A model generated the notes under the pieces. That model saw only the letters and a program-made list of their open reading frames with translations, did not search any database and was not told where the DNA came from. Shown here piece by piece: positions 54,082 to 63,624 of a stretch of DNA of 64,000 nucleotides; within the stretch, counting starts at the first letter, position 1; every line of letters begins with the position of its first letter. The DNA comes from Paenibacillus marchantiae. GTDB taxonomy: Bacteria; Bacillota; Bacilli; Paenibacillales; Paenibacillaceae. Both the position numbers and the translations under genes were made by a program. The stretch lies in assembly GCF_028771845.1 (NCBI RefSeq), contig NZ_CP118270.1, positions 2,170,001-2,234,000 on the forward strand, read 5' to 3'.

Positions 54082-54226
54082 GATATTTTTTTAATTGATC
54101 ATTTCGGTTAAATGTTTGATTGATCTATGTTACGTTTACAAGATGACATCATCCAAATAAAGGATATATGATGCAGAGATTACAAAGGATGCTCTTTGCT
54201 TTGCATCTGGAAAGTAGGTGTACATT

Positions 54227-54499
54227 TTGAAAAGAGTAATTGCTATCGCGTTTTTCATATTATCTATATTGGAATTGGTTACTCTAATCCTCATTGGTAA
54301 AAGCATGATGCATGGGTATATGGAACCGAGTACGTTTAAAGGGATAATTTCATTTCCACTAGGCGCTACGTACCTCTCGATCTGGATGTTCTTTTCACGG
54401 CAAGAGTTTACCGGAGGACGAGTCGCGGCACAGATCAGTTTTGCAGCGGCATTGTTGACGGCGTGCCCGTTGGTGTGTTTGTTAATTATTTTCTATTAA
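54227..54499 (+). CDS. Small membrane protein of unknown function
   Basis: About 90 residues with two or three hydrophobic segments (VIAIAFFILSILELVTLILI, TYLSIWMFFS, FAAALLTACPLVCLLIIFY). TTG 54227 is favoured over the in-frame GTG 54218 because AGGTG lies 6 bases before it. Family not recognised. Confidence 0.55.
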   Translation: MKRVIAIAFFILSILELVTLILIGKSMMHGYMEPSTFKGIISFPLGATYLSIWMFFSRQEFTGGRVAAQISFAAALLTACPLVCLLIIFY

Positions 54500-54660
54500 A
54501 TCAAAAGATTAAGAAGATTTCCTTTAAATTAGGACCTATGAAGTACGTTGTTGGAGATATTGTTAGGGTGAGAAAGGAAAAATCAGGATGTTAGAAGGAT
54601 GTATATACACCAAGCTTCTGCTAACATGGTAAAATCCTAATTCTAACGGCGGAGAATGAT

Positions 54661-55695
54661 ATGAGTACAATTAAAGTAACACCAGAGCAGCTGCTGCATG
54701 TATCCAGACAGATCGAGCAGGGTAGGCAGCAGTTGGAGGGTATACGTAATGACCTGACCGCACGGATCGGATTCATCGAGTCTCAGTGGGCGGGAGCAAC
54801 GCAGGAACGGTTTTTCTATGATTTTCAACAGTCACGTTCTGTACTGGATCTAGCACTGGAAAGTATGGTTAAGTCATCCCAAGATCTGTTCGCGATTGCC
54901 GAGAGATTCGAACAAGCAGATCAGGAACAGGTGAGCTTGGGAGCTGTTGCTGGACAGATTGCTGCCCATACAATGATGAACCATAATATAGGTAACACAG
55001 AAGAACAAAGACGAATGGTATATAATCCTTTGTTTGGAGTTAACATGCCTGCCAGCGAAGCAGAGGATGGGATGCCAGGGCAAAAGGAGTTTGTTAAGTA
55101 TTGGGAACAGGGTGGTACCTATGAGGAAATGAGGGCTGGACCGAAGCAACCGGAGTCTAGTGGTGGAGATATATATGATGAACAGATCAATGCATTTAAG
55201 GAAGGTCATCATCCCGTAACTGGAGAATCCATACCAGCATGGCAAGCAGCAGTTTCTATAGGAGGTTTACAGACTGCTAAGCTCGTGTTGGCTTTTACTG
55301 GAACGTATAATAGGGGTTATAAGGTTCCGACTGGAGGATTGAAGTTTCCAAAGTCTAAGCTAGATAACTTGAATGGTGTAAACCCTGTGATATTTAACAG
55401 AGATACCGTTATTAGTTCTGCTACTGCTCCCAAAAAAGGTGGAGAAACCGTTGTAGGACATGCTTTGCAGAAACACGCAGGGCGAAACCCAGATATATGG
55501 GGAAGAGTTAGAGGTGGGCCTGAACAAATTAATCAAGTAGCTCAAAAGCATTTACAGGATATACTTGATGCTCCAGGTGAATTCAAGAAAATTACAAATA
55601 ATAGAGGTATTACTTTCCTCGAAAAGAATTTACCTGATGGTCGCGGAGCAAGGCTTAACCAAGATGGTTCATTCAAAGGATTTATCGATCAATGA
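54661..55695 (+). CDS. WXG100-headed polymorphic toxin with RNase-like tail
   Basis: 344 residues. Residues 1-95 are a WXG100-type hairpin (MSTIKVTPEQLLHVSRQIEQ, turn ESQWAGATQERFFYDF), clearly homologous to the toxin N-terminus at 27204. A linker follows. The last 100 residues carry VVGHALQKHAGRNPDIWG and GITFLEKNLPDGRGARLNQ, reminiscent of BECR-fold (Barnase/EndoU/colicin E5/RelE-like) ribonuclease toxins with catalytic His residues. Export by a T7SS and killing of rivals is inferred. The stop overlaps the downstream immunity frame (ATGA). Start ATG with GGCGGAGA upstream. Confidence 0.8.
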   Translation: MSTIKVTPEQLLHVSRQIEQGRQQLEGIRNDLTARIGFIESQWAGATQERFFYDFQQSRSVLDLALESMVKSSQDLFAIAERFEQADQEQVSLGAVAGQIAAHTMMNHNIGNTEEQRRMVYNPLFGVNMPASEAEDGMPGQKEFVKYWEQGGTYEEMRAGPKQPESSGGDIYDEQINAFKEGHHPVTGESIPAWQAAVSIGGLQTAKLVLAFTGTYNRGYKVPTGGLKFPKSKLDNLNGVNPVIFNRDTVISSATAPKKGGETVVGHALQKHAGRNPDIWGRVRGGPEQINQVAQKHLQDILDAPGEFKKITNNRGITFLEKNLPDGRGARLNQDGSFKGFIDQ

Positions 55696-55709
55696 TGGAG
55701 GTTGTGAAT

Positions 55710-56207
55710 TTGGAAAGTTTAGAAATCATTTTAATTGATTTTAACAAAAATAATCTGGATCAATTCATTAAAAATGATTTGAACATTCAGGTGGATCGGA
55801 TCAAAAGTTCTCACTTTTATGATAACCGTAGTGAAAACGATATTGAATTTCAGCAAATAGAGAGCCTTGAAGAGATTCTTTCTCCTAAGGGAACGGGGAA
55901 TATATTATTGTCTCAGCTTAACCTGGGCCATACCTTTAACGACGTGATGATTGTATTTTCATTTGATGAGGAATCTGGAGATATTGTAATTGATTTTCCT
56001 GAAGAGGAATTGTTCAGCGGAGAAACTTCAGAGACAGCGTTAAAAGCTCAGAAGTTAATAGAGTATATTCTTGATATTAAGAACAAGTATGCAATTGAGA
56101 AGGTTAGAATCGGTTATGAACCAGCTATGGATGATGACACTTGCTTGATCGAGATTGATAAAGAAATGATGGATACGAATGTTATTGTCTCGAAAATGTT
56201 GGCTTAG
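55710..56207 (+). CDS. Probable immunity protein for the RNase-type toxin
   Basis: About 165 residues, strongly acidic (many Asp/Glu, e.g. FDEESGDIVIDFPEEELF), which suits binding a basic nuclease. TTG 55710 has GGAGG 8 bases upstream. The in-frame ATG 55692 overlaps the toxin stop but has no ribosome site. No named immunity family recognised; position and charge are the evidence. Confidence 0.65.
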   Translation: MESLEIILIDFNKNNLDQFIKNDLNIQVDRIKSSHFYDNRSENDIEFQQIESLEEILSPKGTGNILLSQLNLGHTFNDVMIVFSFDEESGDIVIDFPEEELFSGETSETALKAQKLIEYILDIKNKYAIEKVRIGYEPAMDDDTCLIEIDKEMMDTNVIVSKMLA

Positions 56208-56261
56208 AATCCTTCTGAACCAGATTTTGATGCAGAACAATTAGACATTAATAATGGCAGA

Positions 56262-56305
56262 AAGCCCATTTCAACTCGAATACGAGTAGTCATGGGTTAT
56301 TTTTA
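56262..56305 (+). terminator. Terminator after the second toxin/immunity pair
   Basis: GCCCAT pairs with ATGGGT and ACTCG with CGAGT inside, then TATTTTT. Confidence 0.65.
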
Positions 56306-56435
56306 TCTCCTCGTTCCATCCCAACCACTTTACAAAATTAACCTAGCTCCTTCCATAGCAAAGGGTATAATGGCAAAAAGGGAGATTCTGACGTGAAGCT
56401 GGAAAACCTCCAAAGCAGAAAGGATGTTATACCAC

Positions 56436-56762
56436 ATGCCTACATACAACAAATTGGTGCGGGACAAGATTCCAAATATCATCACATCCAGCAGTAAGGA
56501 ATGCCGCACACGCATTCTGGACCCGGAGGAATATAAGCAAGAATTAAAAACAAAGCTGAGCGAAGAATCGGAAGAATACATGAGTGCAGCGAGTGATCAG
56601 GAAGCGCTAGAAGAACTGGCCGACATGCTCGAAGTGATCCGAGCGCTGGCAGAGGTACACGGGGCGAATGCGGCGCAGCTGGATAAGCTGCGGGCTGACA
56701 AAACCGAGGAGCGCGGTGGATTCCAGGAACGGGTGTATCTGATCGATGTCGACGAAGCTTAA
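56436..56762 (+). CDS. MazG-like nucleoside triphosphate pyrophosphohydrolase
   Basis: 108 residues from ATG 56436 (MPTYNKLVRDKIPNIITSS). The LVRDKIP start and the E-rich helix pattern EESEEYMSA...EALEELADMLEVI (metal-binding EExxE and ExxD) identify the small all-alpha NTP pyrophosphatase family. It likely hydrolyses an odd or excess nucleotide. The earlier in-frame ATG 56424 abuts its AAAGG site and is less likely. Confidence 0.88.
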   Translation: MPTYNKLVRDKIPNIITSSSKECRTRILDPEEYKQELKTKLSEESEEYMSAASDQEALEELADMLEVIRALAEVHGANAAQLDKLRADKTEERGGFQERVYLIDVDEA

Positions 56763-56808
56763 CGTTAAACTCAACTCATTACAAATAACTTGGCTGATGA
56801 ACTGATCA

Positions 56809-56838
56809 CCCGGATGCATCATGCGTCCGGGATTATTT
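56809..56838. terminator. Terminator between convergent genes
   Basis: CCCGGA pairs with TCCGGG, with GCAT/ATGC inside, followed by ATTATTTTG. Downstream the convergent membrane-protein gene ends at 56833. Confidence 0.65.
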
Positions 56839-57504
56839 TGTCACTGTGAAATAACTTCCTTTGCCGGAAATAATAGTGAGTTCATCAATTCTTACATAAT
56901 AGTTCCATTGAAATGGGGTATTATCTGGATAGACAATAATATATTGTGGATCTTTGAAAGAGTAACGTTGTTGCAAAGAGTAGTTTATTATTGCATTAGA
57001 AATTCCTAAGCTTACAACAAATGAAGCCGCTAGTACTAATGAAACTATTGCAATGGGTTTAACCTTTTTATAAATTAATGTGATTGCAGTGGCAAGGGCT
57101 AACAACGCAGAAATGATGAGTTCATTATTTGATCCCAAGATCGCGAAATTCTGTTCTTGGTTCGTAAAAGGATAGAACAAATTAATTCCATTACCAAGAA
57201 AGTCTATAAGAAGATGCCCGATGAATAATGTGGCCATCGTACTTATCCATGCCCAGAAGAACCGAACGTTTAAGGTTTTATAGATGATCCAGCCATATGC
57301 AGCTCCATTTAAGGGAACCATAGCAAGAGAATGTAACAATATATCACCAAAGTACTTAGTGATGTCAGGAGTGATAGCAATAATAGATCCCAAAACAATA
57401 GTGATTATATAGTCTTTAGTAAGAGATAACCGCTTATTTAGAAAAAGTAATAGAATTGTTCCGCCCGTAATCAAGTGTATAGCCATATGAAGAAACATTT
57501 GCAT
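56833..57504 (-). CDS. Membrane protein, YdjM/metal-dependent-hydrolase-like family
   Basis: 223 residues from ATG 57504 (AGGAGGT six bases upstream; the longer frame to 57534 is not needed). Several membrane spans. The first begins MQMFLHMAIHLITGGTILLL, and GHLLIDFLGNG with conserved His/Asp resembles the LexA-binding/YdjM-type inner membrane family. The C-terminal 50 residues form a soluble domain (YSFKDPQYIIVYPDNTPF). Function unknown. Confidence 0.7.
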   Translation of the reverse strand: MQMFLHMAIHLITGGTILLLFLNKRLSLTKDYIITIVLGSIIAITPDITKYFGDILLHSLAMVPLNGAAYGWIIYKTLNVRFFWAWISTMATLFIGHLLIDFLGNGINLFYPFTNQEQNFAILGSNNELIISALLALATAITLIYKKVKPIAIVSLVLAASFVVSLGISNAIINYSLQQRYSFKDPQYIIVYPDNTPFQWNYYVRIDELTIISGKGSYFTVTK

Positions 57505-57572
57505 CGAGTTACCTCCTGAGCCTGATTCATACATTTAATTCTTTTAGTGATGGATTCTCACTTCACACAAAG

Positions 57573-58340
57573 TCACTTTTCCTCCCCCTCCACATAAACC
57601 ATAATCGCTTGATACAAAAACCTCACAAATTCCTCATCGCCAAACTGATCAAAATAACCCACATAGCGACGATCCGTCGTATAGGCTTCTGCGATGCACC
57701 TCAGAATCTCAGCATCACAGACCATGAACTGTTCCAAGCAACTCTTCCATTCACGCACTAACGCTTGCACCTCACCAGAAGCAGGGGACAGATCCTGATG
57801 CTTCGCCAATTCCCGAAATACCTGCTCCATGTTAATCGAGAACTGCTGGTAAGCTTGTTCTTGCTCATCCGCAGACAGCTCGCTCACATTGGCTTCAAAT
57901 TCCTGATATTTCTCGGTGTCTCCATATACAAACTTCGCCTCGGATTCATATTGTTCTTGAATGGACAGAATGGAAGAGTCGTCAAACAGATGAAGATGAG
58001 AGATAATCGTCCCATCCACATACTCGTCCAACTGATCGATGATGGTTTCGAGCTTTTGTTTGCGTTGAACGAGTGTGCTGCGGTGCTTTCTTAGGATATC
58101 TTTCTGTTCTTCTTTGGAGAGTTGCATCATGGCTGCAATGTCTTTTAATGAGAAATTCATTTCTTTAAACAATAGAATCATCTGCAGATTCCCCAGTGCC
58201 TCTTGATCGTAATACCGATAGCCATTGTCTTCGACTTTGCTCGGTTTTAATAGATCTGTTTTATCGTAATAATGTAATGCGCGTTTGGTGATTCCAGTGA
58301 TCTGAATGATATCTTTAACGGTGAAATAGGGTGTCTTCAT
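57573..58340 (-). CDS. MerR-family regulator with TipA-like C-terminal domain
   Basis: 255 residues from ATG 58340 (MKTPYFTVKDIIQITGITKR). N-terminal winged HTH of MerR type: RALHYYDKTDLLKPSKVEDNGYRYYDQ. A dimerising coiled coil lies about 80-115 and the C-terminal 120 residues match the TipAS antibiotic-recognition domain (ALVREWKSCLEQFM, RRYVGYFDQFGDEEFVRFL). Likely a multidrug-responsive activator. Its start overlaps the end of the preceding DUF2268 gene by 26 bases, so the two are cotranscribed. Confidence 0.88.
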   Translation of the reverse strand: MKTPYFTVKDIIQITGITKRALHYYDKTDLLKPSKVEDNGYRYYDQEALGNLQMILLFKEMNFSLKDIAAMMQLSKEEQKDILRKHRSTLVQRKQKLETIIDQLDEYVDGTIISHLHLFDDSSILSIQEQYESEAKFVYGDTEKYQEFEANVSELSADEQEQAYQQFSINMEQVFRELAKHQDLSPASGEVQALVREWKSCLEQFMVCDAEILRCIAEAYTTDRRYVGYFDQFGDEEFVRFLYQAIMVYVEGEEK

Positions 58341-59244
58341 TCCAAAAGTCCTTTGTTTCAGCAAGGATAACACTTGCCGGAGTGATGGTTGCTTCGGTAA
58401 TCGGTGTACCTGTCTTGTTCAAATAATATTGGATTAAGTGATAACCGCAGGCATAGCCGGCCGCATAGGGCATACCTACGGGTATGAAGTTTTGCAATCT
58501 TGCAAGTCCATCGCCGTATAGATAGGGATTAATCTGGTCAAAACCGGTGACATGCAACTGGTCTTTCATTTTTGGTTTAATGAAGGTGTTCAAAGTCTCC
58601 ATATCCGTTTTGGCTACCCAGGGGCCTAGCAACTCTTCTCCATACAGGGATGTCGCAAAGCTCTCGGCCAGCCCCTCACTAACAATCATTTCCCCGAGCG
58701 TAATCTGTGGATCCCACTGGATATATTGATATCTCACATTATGATTGCATTCATGGGATAACACGGATTGAATACGAGGTAGAGTATACCTATTGGGGAT
58801 CAGGTTCACAATAATATACCCTGGGATTCCACCATCTCCGCTGATGCCTTCGTTCATGGTGAGTGATGGACTGTTCTTATCGCCTAACAAAATCGTATAT
58901 AGATATTCGGAGACAGACAGCTCAATCCCATGATCTGTAAAGGTAGATAGACTCGTACGAACGGCTTCATGACACTGTTGCCAAAATATTTCAGACGAAA
59001 TCGCTGCTAACGATTCGTTAATCTCGGTCGTGATATCTGCGGGAGCGATGTTCATAAAGTTATTCATCATGATCACGTCGAAGCCGTGAGGCTCGCTTGA
59101 TCGAAATGGAATCTGTTGAATGTTCCATTTGTTCATGAAAGGACTCATCATGTGCTCGCGGTATAACTCCAATTTGTCATCAGGTGCAGCCTTGATGATC
59201 TCTTTATAGATTTTATCTGAGCGTAACGCGGTAATCTTCATCAT
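58315..59244 (-). CDS. DUF2268 putative zinc-dependent protease
   Basis: 309 residues. The metal-binding HEXXH appears as VLSHECNHNVRYQY (about residues 169-182). A later Glu (EGLAESFATSLYG) could be the third ligand. The protein is cytoplasmic (no signal peptide). It matches the DUF2268 pattern, whose substrates are not known. AAAGGAGA precedes the ATG. Overlaps the MerR gene downstream. Confidence 0.85.
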   Translation of the reverse strand: MMKITALRSDKIYKEIIKAAPDDKLELYREHMMSPFMNKWNIQQIPFRSSEPHGFDVIMMNNFMNIAPADITTEINESLAAISSEIFWQQCHEAVRTSLSTFTDHGIELSVSEYLYTILLGDKNSPSLTMNEGISGDGGIPGYIIVNLIPNRYTLPRIQSVLSHECNHNVRYQYIQWDPQITLGEMIVSEGLAESFATSLYGEELLGPWVAKTDMETLNTFIKPKMKDQLHVTGFDQINPYLYGDGLARLQNFIPVGMPYAAGYACGYHLIQYYLNKTGTPITEATITPASVILAETKDFWNEDTLFHR

Positions 59245-59440
59245 TAATCTCTCCTTTAGGTGAACTTGAGCCCATTATCAAGTATGACCTTACGTAACAG
59301 TCAAGGAGGAATTTGCGATACGTTTAAGTGCATTAATCGATCCGATTCTAAGATAAGTTGTAAAAAAAATTGGCTGCAATCCAGATATCTATGGAGAAAA
59401 AAACCAAAGTTTTTGAACGTTTATAATCGCCTCACACACG

Positions 59441-59905
59441 TTATCCACGTTTCATTAATCCCCAAACCACATATATGAACAACGCAGCCAATAGAAACGC
59501 AGGTACGATAATGGGTTGTGCCAGGTTGCCAACGGACATTGACGTGACCTGTGAACCCACCAAACTGACCGCACCAACCCCAACAAACAAAGCGACATTC
59601 CATAAGGCAAAAGGGAGTAATCTTCTTACATTACTTCGATTCCGCGTAATCATCATGATCATCACGAGTATGAAAAGAATCAGAAACAGCGATTCAGTGA
59701 TTGACGTCCATCTTCCCAGTTGACTCATTGACTCGATCGCTTGGTCGCTTATGGAACCACCGGAAGTCCACTGTTGTGATTGAGCTATCCGATCCGATTC
59801 CAAGGAAACATAAATGCCATAAAATAAAATCATTAGTACGAGATACATAAGCATCGCTACGTTTATACGACGTTTATCTGGTTGTTTGTTTAAAATAACG
59901 TTCAT
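59441..59905 (-). CDS. Four-span membrane protein of unknown function
   Basis: 154 residues with about four hydrophobic segments (VAMLMYLVLMILFYGIYVS, ESLFLILFILVMIMMI, LLPFALWNVALFVGVGAVSL, IVPAFLLAALFIYVVWGLM). No family recognised. AGAGGTG before the ATG. Confidence 0.7.
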   Translation of the reverse strand: MNVILNKQPDKRRINVAMLMYLVLMILFYGIYVSLESDRIAQSQQWTSGGSISDQAIESMSQLGRWTSITESLFLILFILVMIMMITRNRSNVRRLLPFALWNVALFVGVGAVSLVGSQVTSMSVGNLAQPIIVPAFLLAALFIYVVWGLMKRG

Positions 59906-60040
59906 AGATTCACCTCTTAACCTGAATAGTGGGTTATCTCATGAAAATAACATTGAAACCGATCTGACACCAAAAATGGATATCTTTGTAGTATAATCCA
60001 TTTGGTTCTGGATCGAAACCATGCACGAAGGAGGAGTGCT

Positions 60041-60781
60041 ATGAAAAAGAAAATGTTCTTTTTGCTACTAGTTATAGTACTCGTTACTTCAGCGGTAATT
60101 ATGATATGGTTTTCTAGGTTAGAACCTCCCGCATATCAGGTGGAAAATGATAACGATACCAACTCTTCAGGCTTGTATAACAAGGCATCTTCATTACCCA
60201 ATATCATTGAAATCACGAATGAAGAAGCAACCCTGCAATTACCTCTTAACGACGTCCCAGAGTATAGGCGCTACCTGATGAACGAACAGGACTTCCAAAC
60301 TGAAATAGATCGTACACATGTGGAAGTATTGGAGGTGCCTTCTTCGGAAACATATTCAATGCTGAAGTATGGCTGTGGAAACAAAGCTTGCTATACCCTT
60401 TTGGTGAAAACTGATGATAGAGGGACGCATAGCTTGCCGATGCCTGAGGGCATTTTACAAGATTATAAACTTTCCTCTGACTATCAGCAGGTGTTAATTC
60501 GATATGCTTATGATGAAGGCGGTCTGGTTAAGAGACAAATCCTTGTTGCCGTGGATCTCAAAAAATTAGAAATCATCCCATATACATCAACTGATTTGGA
60601 AGAAGCTTTCATGTTGAAACCAACCTGGCCCATCATCTCTTATGAATGGATGGACAATAACCATTTCACGATTGAAACAGCAGCATTAGAAACAAGTGAA
60701 TATAACGTAATTAAGGATTGGTTTGATTCCAATGATCGTGAAACGAGGAAGGTAACCATTCGGTTAAATTCATTGGATTAA
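60041..60781 (+). CDS. Membrane-anchored protein of unknown function
   Basis: 246 residues from ATG 60041, with GGAGGA directly upstream. The in-frame TTG 60002 is not credible. One N-terminal hydrophobic segment (MKKKMFFLLLVIVLVTSAVI) anchors or exports it. The remainder is mixed alpha/beta with a Cys pair (YGCGNKACYT). No family recognised. Confidence 0.75.
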   Translation: MKKKMFFLLLVIVLVTSAVIMIWFSRLEPPAYQVENDNDTNSSGLYNKASSLPNIIEITNEEATLQLPLNDVPEYRRYLMNEQDFQTEIDRTHVEVLEVPSSETYSMLKYGCGNKACYTLLVKTDDRGTHSLPMPEGILQDYKLSSDYQQVLIRYAYDEGGLVKRQILVAVDLKKLEIIPYTSTDLEEAFMLKPTWPIISYEWMDNNHFTIETAALETSEYNVIKDWFDSNDRETRKVTIRLNSLD

Positions 60782-60809
60782 TTTTTGTTAATCAGAAACA
60801 AATTCAAAA

Positions 60810-61421
60810 TTGAAATTAATCGGATCTTCTGAGGATGAACAGGTAAAACTTTATGCAATTAAAGAAACTGAAGATGCAATTGAAAGAGTAACTCTAGATA
60901 TAAATGGGCGCGCAAAAGATTTTGATTGGAGCATTTCTCATCATTCGGGAACGAAGCCGCAGTTATTTTATACCGATCTTACCGGTGATGGTAAGGAAGA
61001 GGCTGTAATAATCATTCAGACTGGTCGAGGGACAGGCTTGGATAACTATGAAATTCATGTCGTTAACTCCGATAACTTATCTGAAATTAAAGTACAGCGT
61101 TATGAGGATATTGTTGCTGAGCATATTGAATCGCGTATATCTAAAAATGATGATGGTACATTAGCTATTACAGTGATTTCACAAGGGCAAGTAGATAATT
61201 TCAATTATGATTTCGATCCAGCACCAGACTATAATCAAGATGAGCTTGCTTTCGGTGGTGTTGTTATTTATACATTGTATAATCACAAAATTAAATTAAG
61301 TCTTCCAGGCTCTATTGGTATATCTCCTACATATGTGTGTGACTTCAATATCACGTATACCTTCGATAAAGTCGACAATGAATTTATTATTAATCAGATT
61401 AAATTTAAACCTATTAAATAA
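60810..61421 (+). CDS. Probably N-terminally truncated secreted-type protein
   Basis: 203 codons from a weak TTG. No ribosome site and no signal peptide, although the sequence looks like an exported protein. LFYTDLTGDGKEEAVIIIQT resembles an FG-GAP/calcium-loop motif. Its start lies 28 bases after the upstream gene. The most natural reading is that the 5' end with its signal peptide has been lost. Function unknown. Confidence 0.5.
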   Translation: MKLIGSSEDEQVKLYAIKETEDAIERVTLDINGRAKDFDWSISHHSGTKPQLFYTDLTGDGKEEAVIIIQTGRGTGLDNYEIHVVNSDNLSEIKVQRYEDIVAEHIESRISKNDDGTLAITVISQGQVDNFNYDFDPAPDYNQDELAFGGVVIYTLYNHKIKLSLPGSIGISPTYVCDFNITYTFDKVDNEFIINQIKFKPIK

Positions 61422-61435
61422 GATAAAATGTCTTC

Positions 61436-61449
61436 AAAAAACGCTTACA
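61436..61449. promoter_or_regulatory. Weak cre-like site upstream of galK
   Basis: AAAAAACGCTTACA fits 12 of 14 cre consensus positions and lies about 135 bases before the galactokinase start. Weak support. Confidence 0.3.
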
Positions 61450-61584
61450 AACTTTCAATTCTACCCTACCTTTTACGAAACGAAGCTGAGATAATGGGAG
61501 AGTAAAGGGGCATAAATTGTTCCCCGTATTGTTCATCATTTACGTCAAAAGAATAAATGCTGCATATCCATAGGAGGATTATCA

Positions 61585-62883
61585 ATGACTACACAACCAC
61601 TGGAACTGATCCAATCCACTTCAGGCCAAGCGTTGCTTGTCCAAATGTACGGTCAGCAACAACTAGAAGAACAGACAGCACGTTACACAAAGCTCAATGA
61701 ATCATTCGAACAGTATTTTGGCGTACAAGAGGGCAGCAAATTGTTCAGCGCGGCTGGACGTAGCGAAATTGGGGGCAACCACACGGATCATAACCATGGT
61801 AAGGTGCTGGCGGGCAGTATTACGCTGGATACGATAGCGGTGGCTGCGCCAACGACGGATTCGGTAATTACCTTTTATTCAGAAGGCTATGAACAGAAAT
61901 ATGTAATCGATCTCACAGATTTGGCACCGAAGGCTGAGGACGACGGCACTACGGCGTTGATCCGTGGTATGGCTGCGGGATTTGGGCAGTTCGGATACAA
62001 AGTGGGCGGCTTCCAGGCGTACATCTCCAGTAACGTGTTCTCGGCGTCCGGGCTGAGCTCGTCGGCATCGTTCGAGATGCTGATTTGTACGATTCTGAAT
62101 CATTTCTACAATGATGGATCACTGGATGTGGTGGTTATGTCCAAGATTGGTCAGTATGCGGAGAACAACTATTGGAATAAACCATCCGGTCTGCTGGATC
62201 AGATGGCTTGTGCCTACGGTGGGCTGATTGCGATTGATTTTGAGAATCCGGCCGAGCCTGTAATTGAGCCTGTACAATGGGATTTCCAACAAAACGGCTA
62301 CTCATTGGTCATTGTAAACACAGGTGGGAATCACGCGGATCTGACTGAGGACTATGCTGCAGTTCCTTATGAGATGAGAGCGGTTGCTAAAGCGCTGGGC
62401 AGCGAGTATGTCCGAGAAATTACGGCCGAGGCGATGTATGCCAATCTCAAACAGGTACGTGAAGCAGCGGGGGATCGTGCGGTACTGCGTGCGCTGCATT
62501 TCTTGGAGGAAAACAATCGGGTGGACGGTCAGGTACAGGCCTTGAGGGAAGGGCGTTTTGCTGATTTCCTGAATCTGATTACGGCATCCGGGAATTCTTC
62601 CTGGAAGTGGCTCCAGAATGTATACCAGAGCGGCTCGGTGAAGGAACAGGAGATTGGTATCGCACTGGCGTTAACTGAAAATTATCTACAAAAGCTGGGT
62701 GATGGCGCTTGCCGTATTCACGGCGGTGGATTTGCAGGGGTCATTCTGACGATTCTTCCCAACGAAAAGGTTGAGGAGTATATGTCCTGGATGCACGGTA
62801 TGCTGAATACGCCAATTATTGTGGTTAATGTACGTGCGCAGGGTGCGGTATGTTTGAACACATTAATCGAAAACGTGGGTTAA
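61585..62883 (+). CDS. galK: Galactokinase (GHMP family, divergent)
   Basis: 432 residues, somewhat longer than the classical 390. GHMP motifs: AAGRSEIGGNHTDHNHGKVL (motif equivalent to GRVN.IGEHTDYN), ASGLSSSASFE (ATP-binding glycine loop) and HGGGFAGVILTIL. Phosphorylates galactose at C1 in the Leloir pathway. The changed first motif (GNHTDHN) marks a divergent clade known in Bacilli/Clostridia. AGGAGG lies about 8 bases before the ATG. Galactose released by the GH2 enzyme elsewhere in the window may be its substrate. Confidence 0.9.
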   Translation: MTTQPLELIQSTSGQALLVQMYGQQQLEEQTARYTKLNESFEQYFGVQEGSKLFSAAGRSEIGGNHTDHNHGKVLAGSITLDTIAVAAPTTDSVITFYSEGYEQKYVIDLTDLAPKAEDDGTTALIRGMAAGFGQFGYKVGGFQAYISSNVFSASGLSSSASFEMLICTILNHFYNDGSLDVVVMSKIGQYAENNYWNKPSGLLDQMACAYGGLIAIDFENPAEPVIEPVQWDFQQNGYSLVIVNTGGNHADLTEDYAAVPYEMRAVAKALGSEYVREITAEAMYANLKQVREAAGDRAVLRALHFLEENNRVDGQVQALREGRFADFLNLITASGNSSWKWLQNVYQSGSVKEQEIGIALALTENYLQKLGDGACRIHGGGFAGVILTILPNEKVEEYMSWMHGMLNTPIIVVNVRAQGAVCLNTLIENVG

Positions 62884-62945
62884 TCTTGTCGGTGTAACAC
62901 ACTGCGATGTTTAACCTGTATAAGTAGTATTAAACAGTACATTAT

Positions 62946-62991
62946 AGCGGTTCTCCAGATTGACGCTAGTCATGGAGGAGGATCGCTTTTT
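62946..62991 (+). terminator. Terminator after galK
   Basis: AGCGGTTCTCC pairs imperfectly with GGAGGATCGCT, followed by TTTT. The 200 bases after it, up to the small membrane-protein gene, show nothing recognisable. Confidence 0.5.
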
Positions 62992-63178
62992 GTTGTCTAC
63001 ATTAGGAGAGATAGCTCGCTCTCGACTTTTTCTGAGGGAACGGTCCGTTATTAATAACTTCAGATCAGGAGTTGGCGAAGATGATTGTGGAACGTGAGCA
63101 ATCTTAAGTTCAGTTCTCTATATAATTCCAAACTTTGGACGTGTTTCCGTGTTAATTAGGTAAGGGAGGGGATGCAGA

Positions 63179-63460
63179 ATGACGACAACCACACTGGCTG
63201 AGCAGGAAGAGGCGCGTTTGTATGACGAGTTGCGACGTACGCTGGAAGAAGTGGAAGAAGGAAAGCAGCGGCAGAAAATGTTGAAGCGTATGATCAGGCA
63301 ACTCAAGTTTGCCAAATGGCGGAAAGAAAGATTTCACTGGTTTGATCAATACTTCCTGAATGTAAGGCCAGTAACACTTTGGATCATGTTAGCCACTGGG
63401 GCGCTTATGCCAGTAATGTTGTTCAGCATTTTTATATGGGTATCCTTGTGGGTGGAATGA
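63179..63460 (+). CDS. Small membrane protein with coiled-coil N-terminus
   Basis: 93 residues. A charged coiled coil (EEARLYDELRRTLEEVEEGK, then QRQKMLKRM) is followed by one membrane segment (LWIMLATGALMPVMLFSIFI). AGGGAGGGG lies just before the ATG. Family not recognised. Confidence 0.65.
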   Translation: MTTTTLAEQEEARLYDELRRTLEEVEEGKQRQKMLKRMIRQLKFAKWRKERFHWFDQYFLNVRPVTLWIMLATGALMPVMLFSIFIWVSLWVE

Positions 63461-63624
63461 ACAATGGAATATTAGGGTAAATACCTTTGAATGATTAGCA
63501 TGTTAAAGTGAGGGCAGTGGGTATGGAGGAATTATGTGTACATTCACTGCCTAATAACTTCATTAGGCCAAAGATGCACTATAATGATTCTACTTCTTTT
63601 GGTATAAGTTCACATATATAGGGG

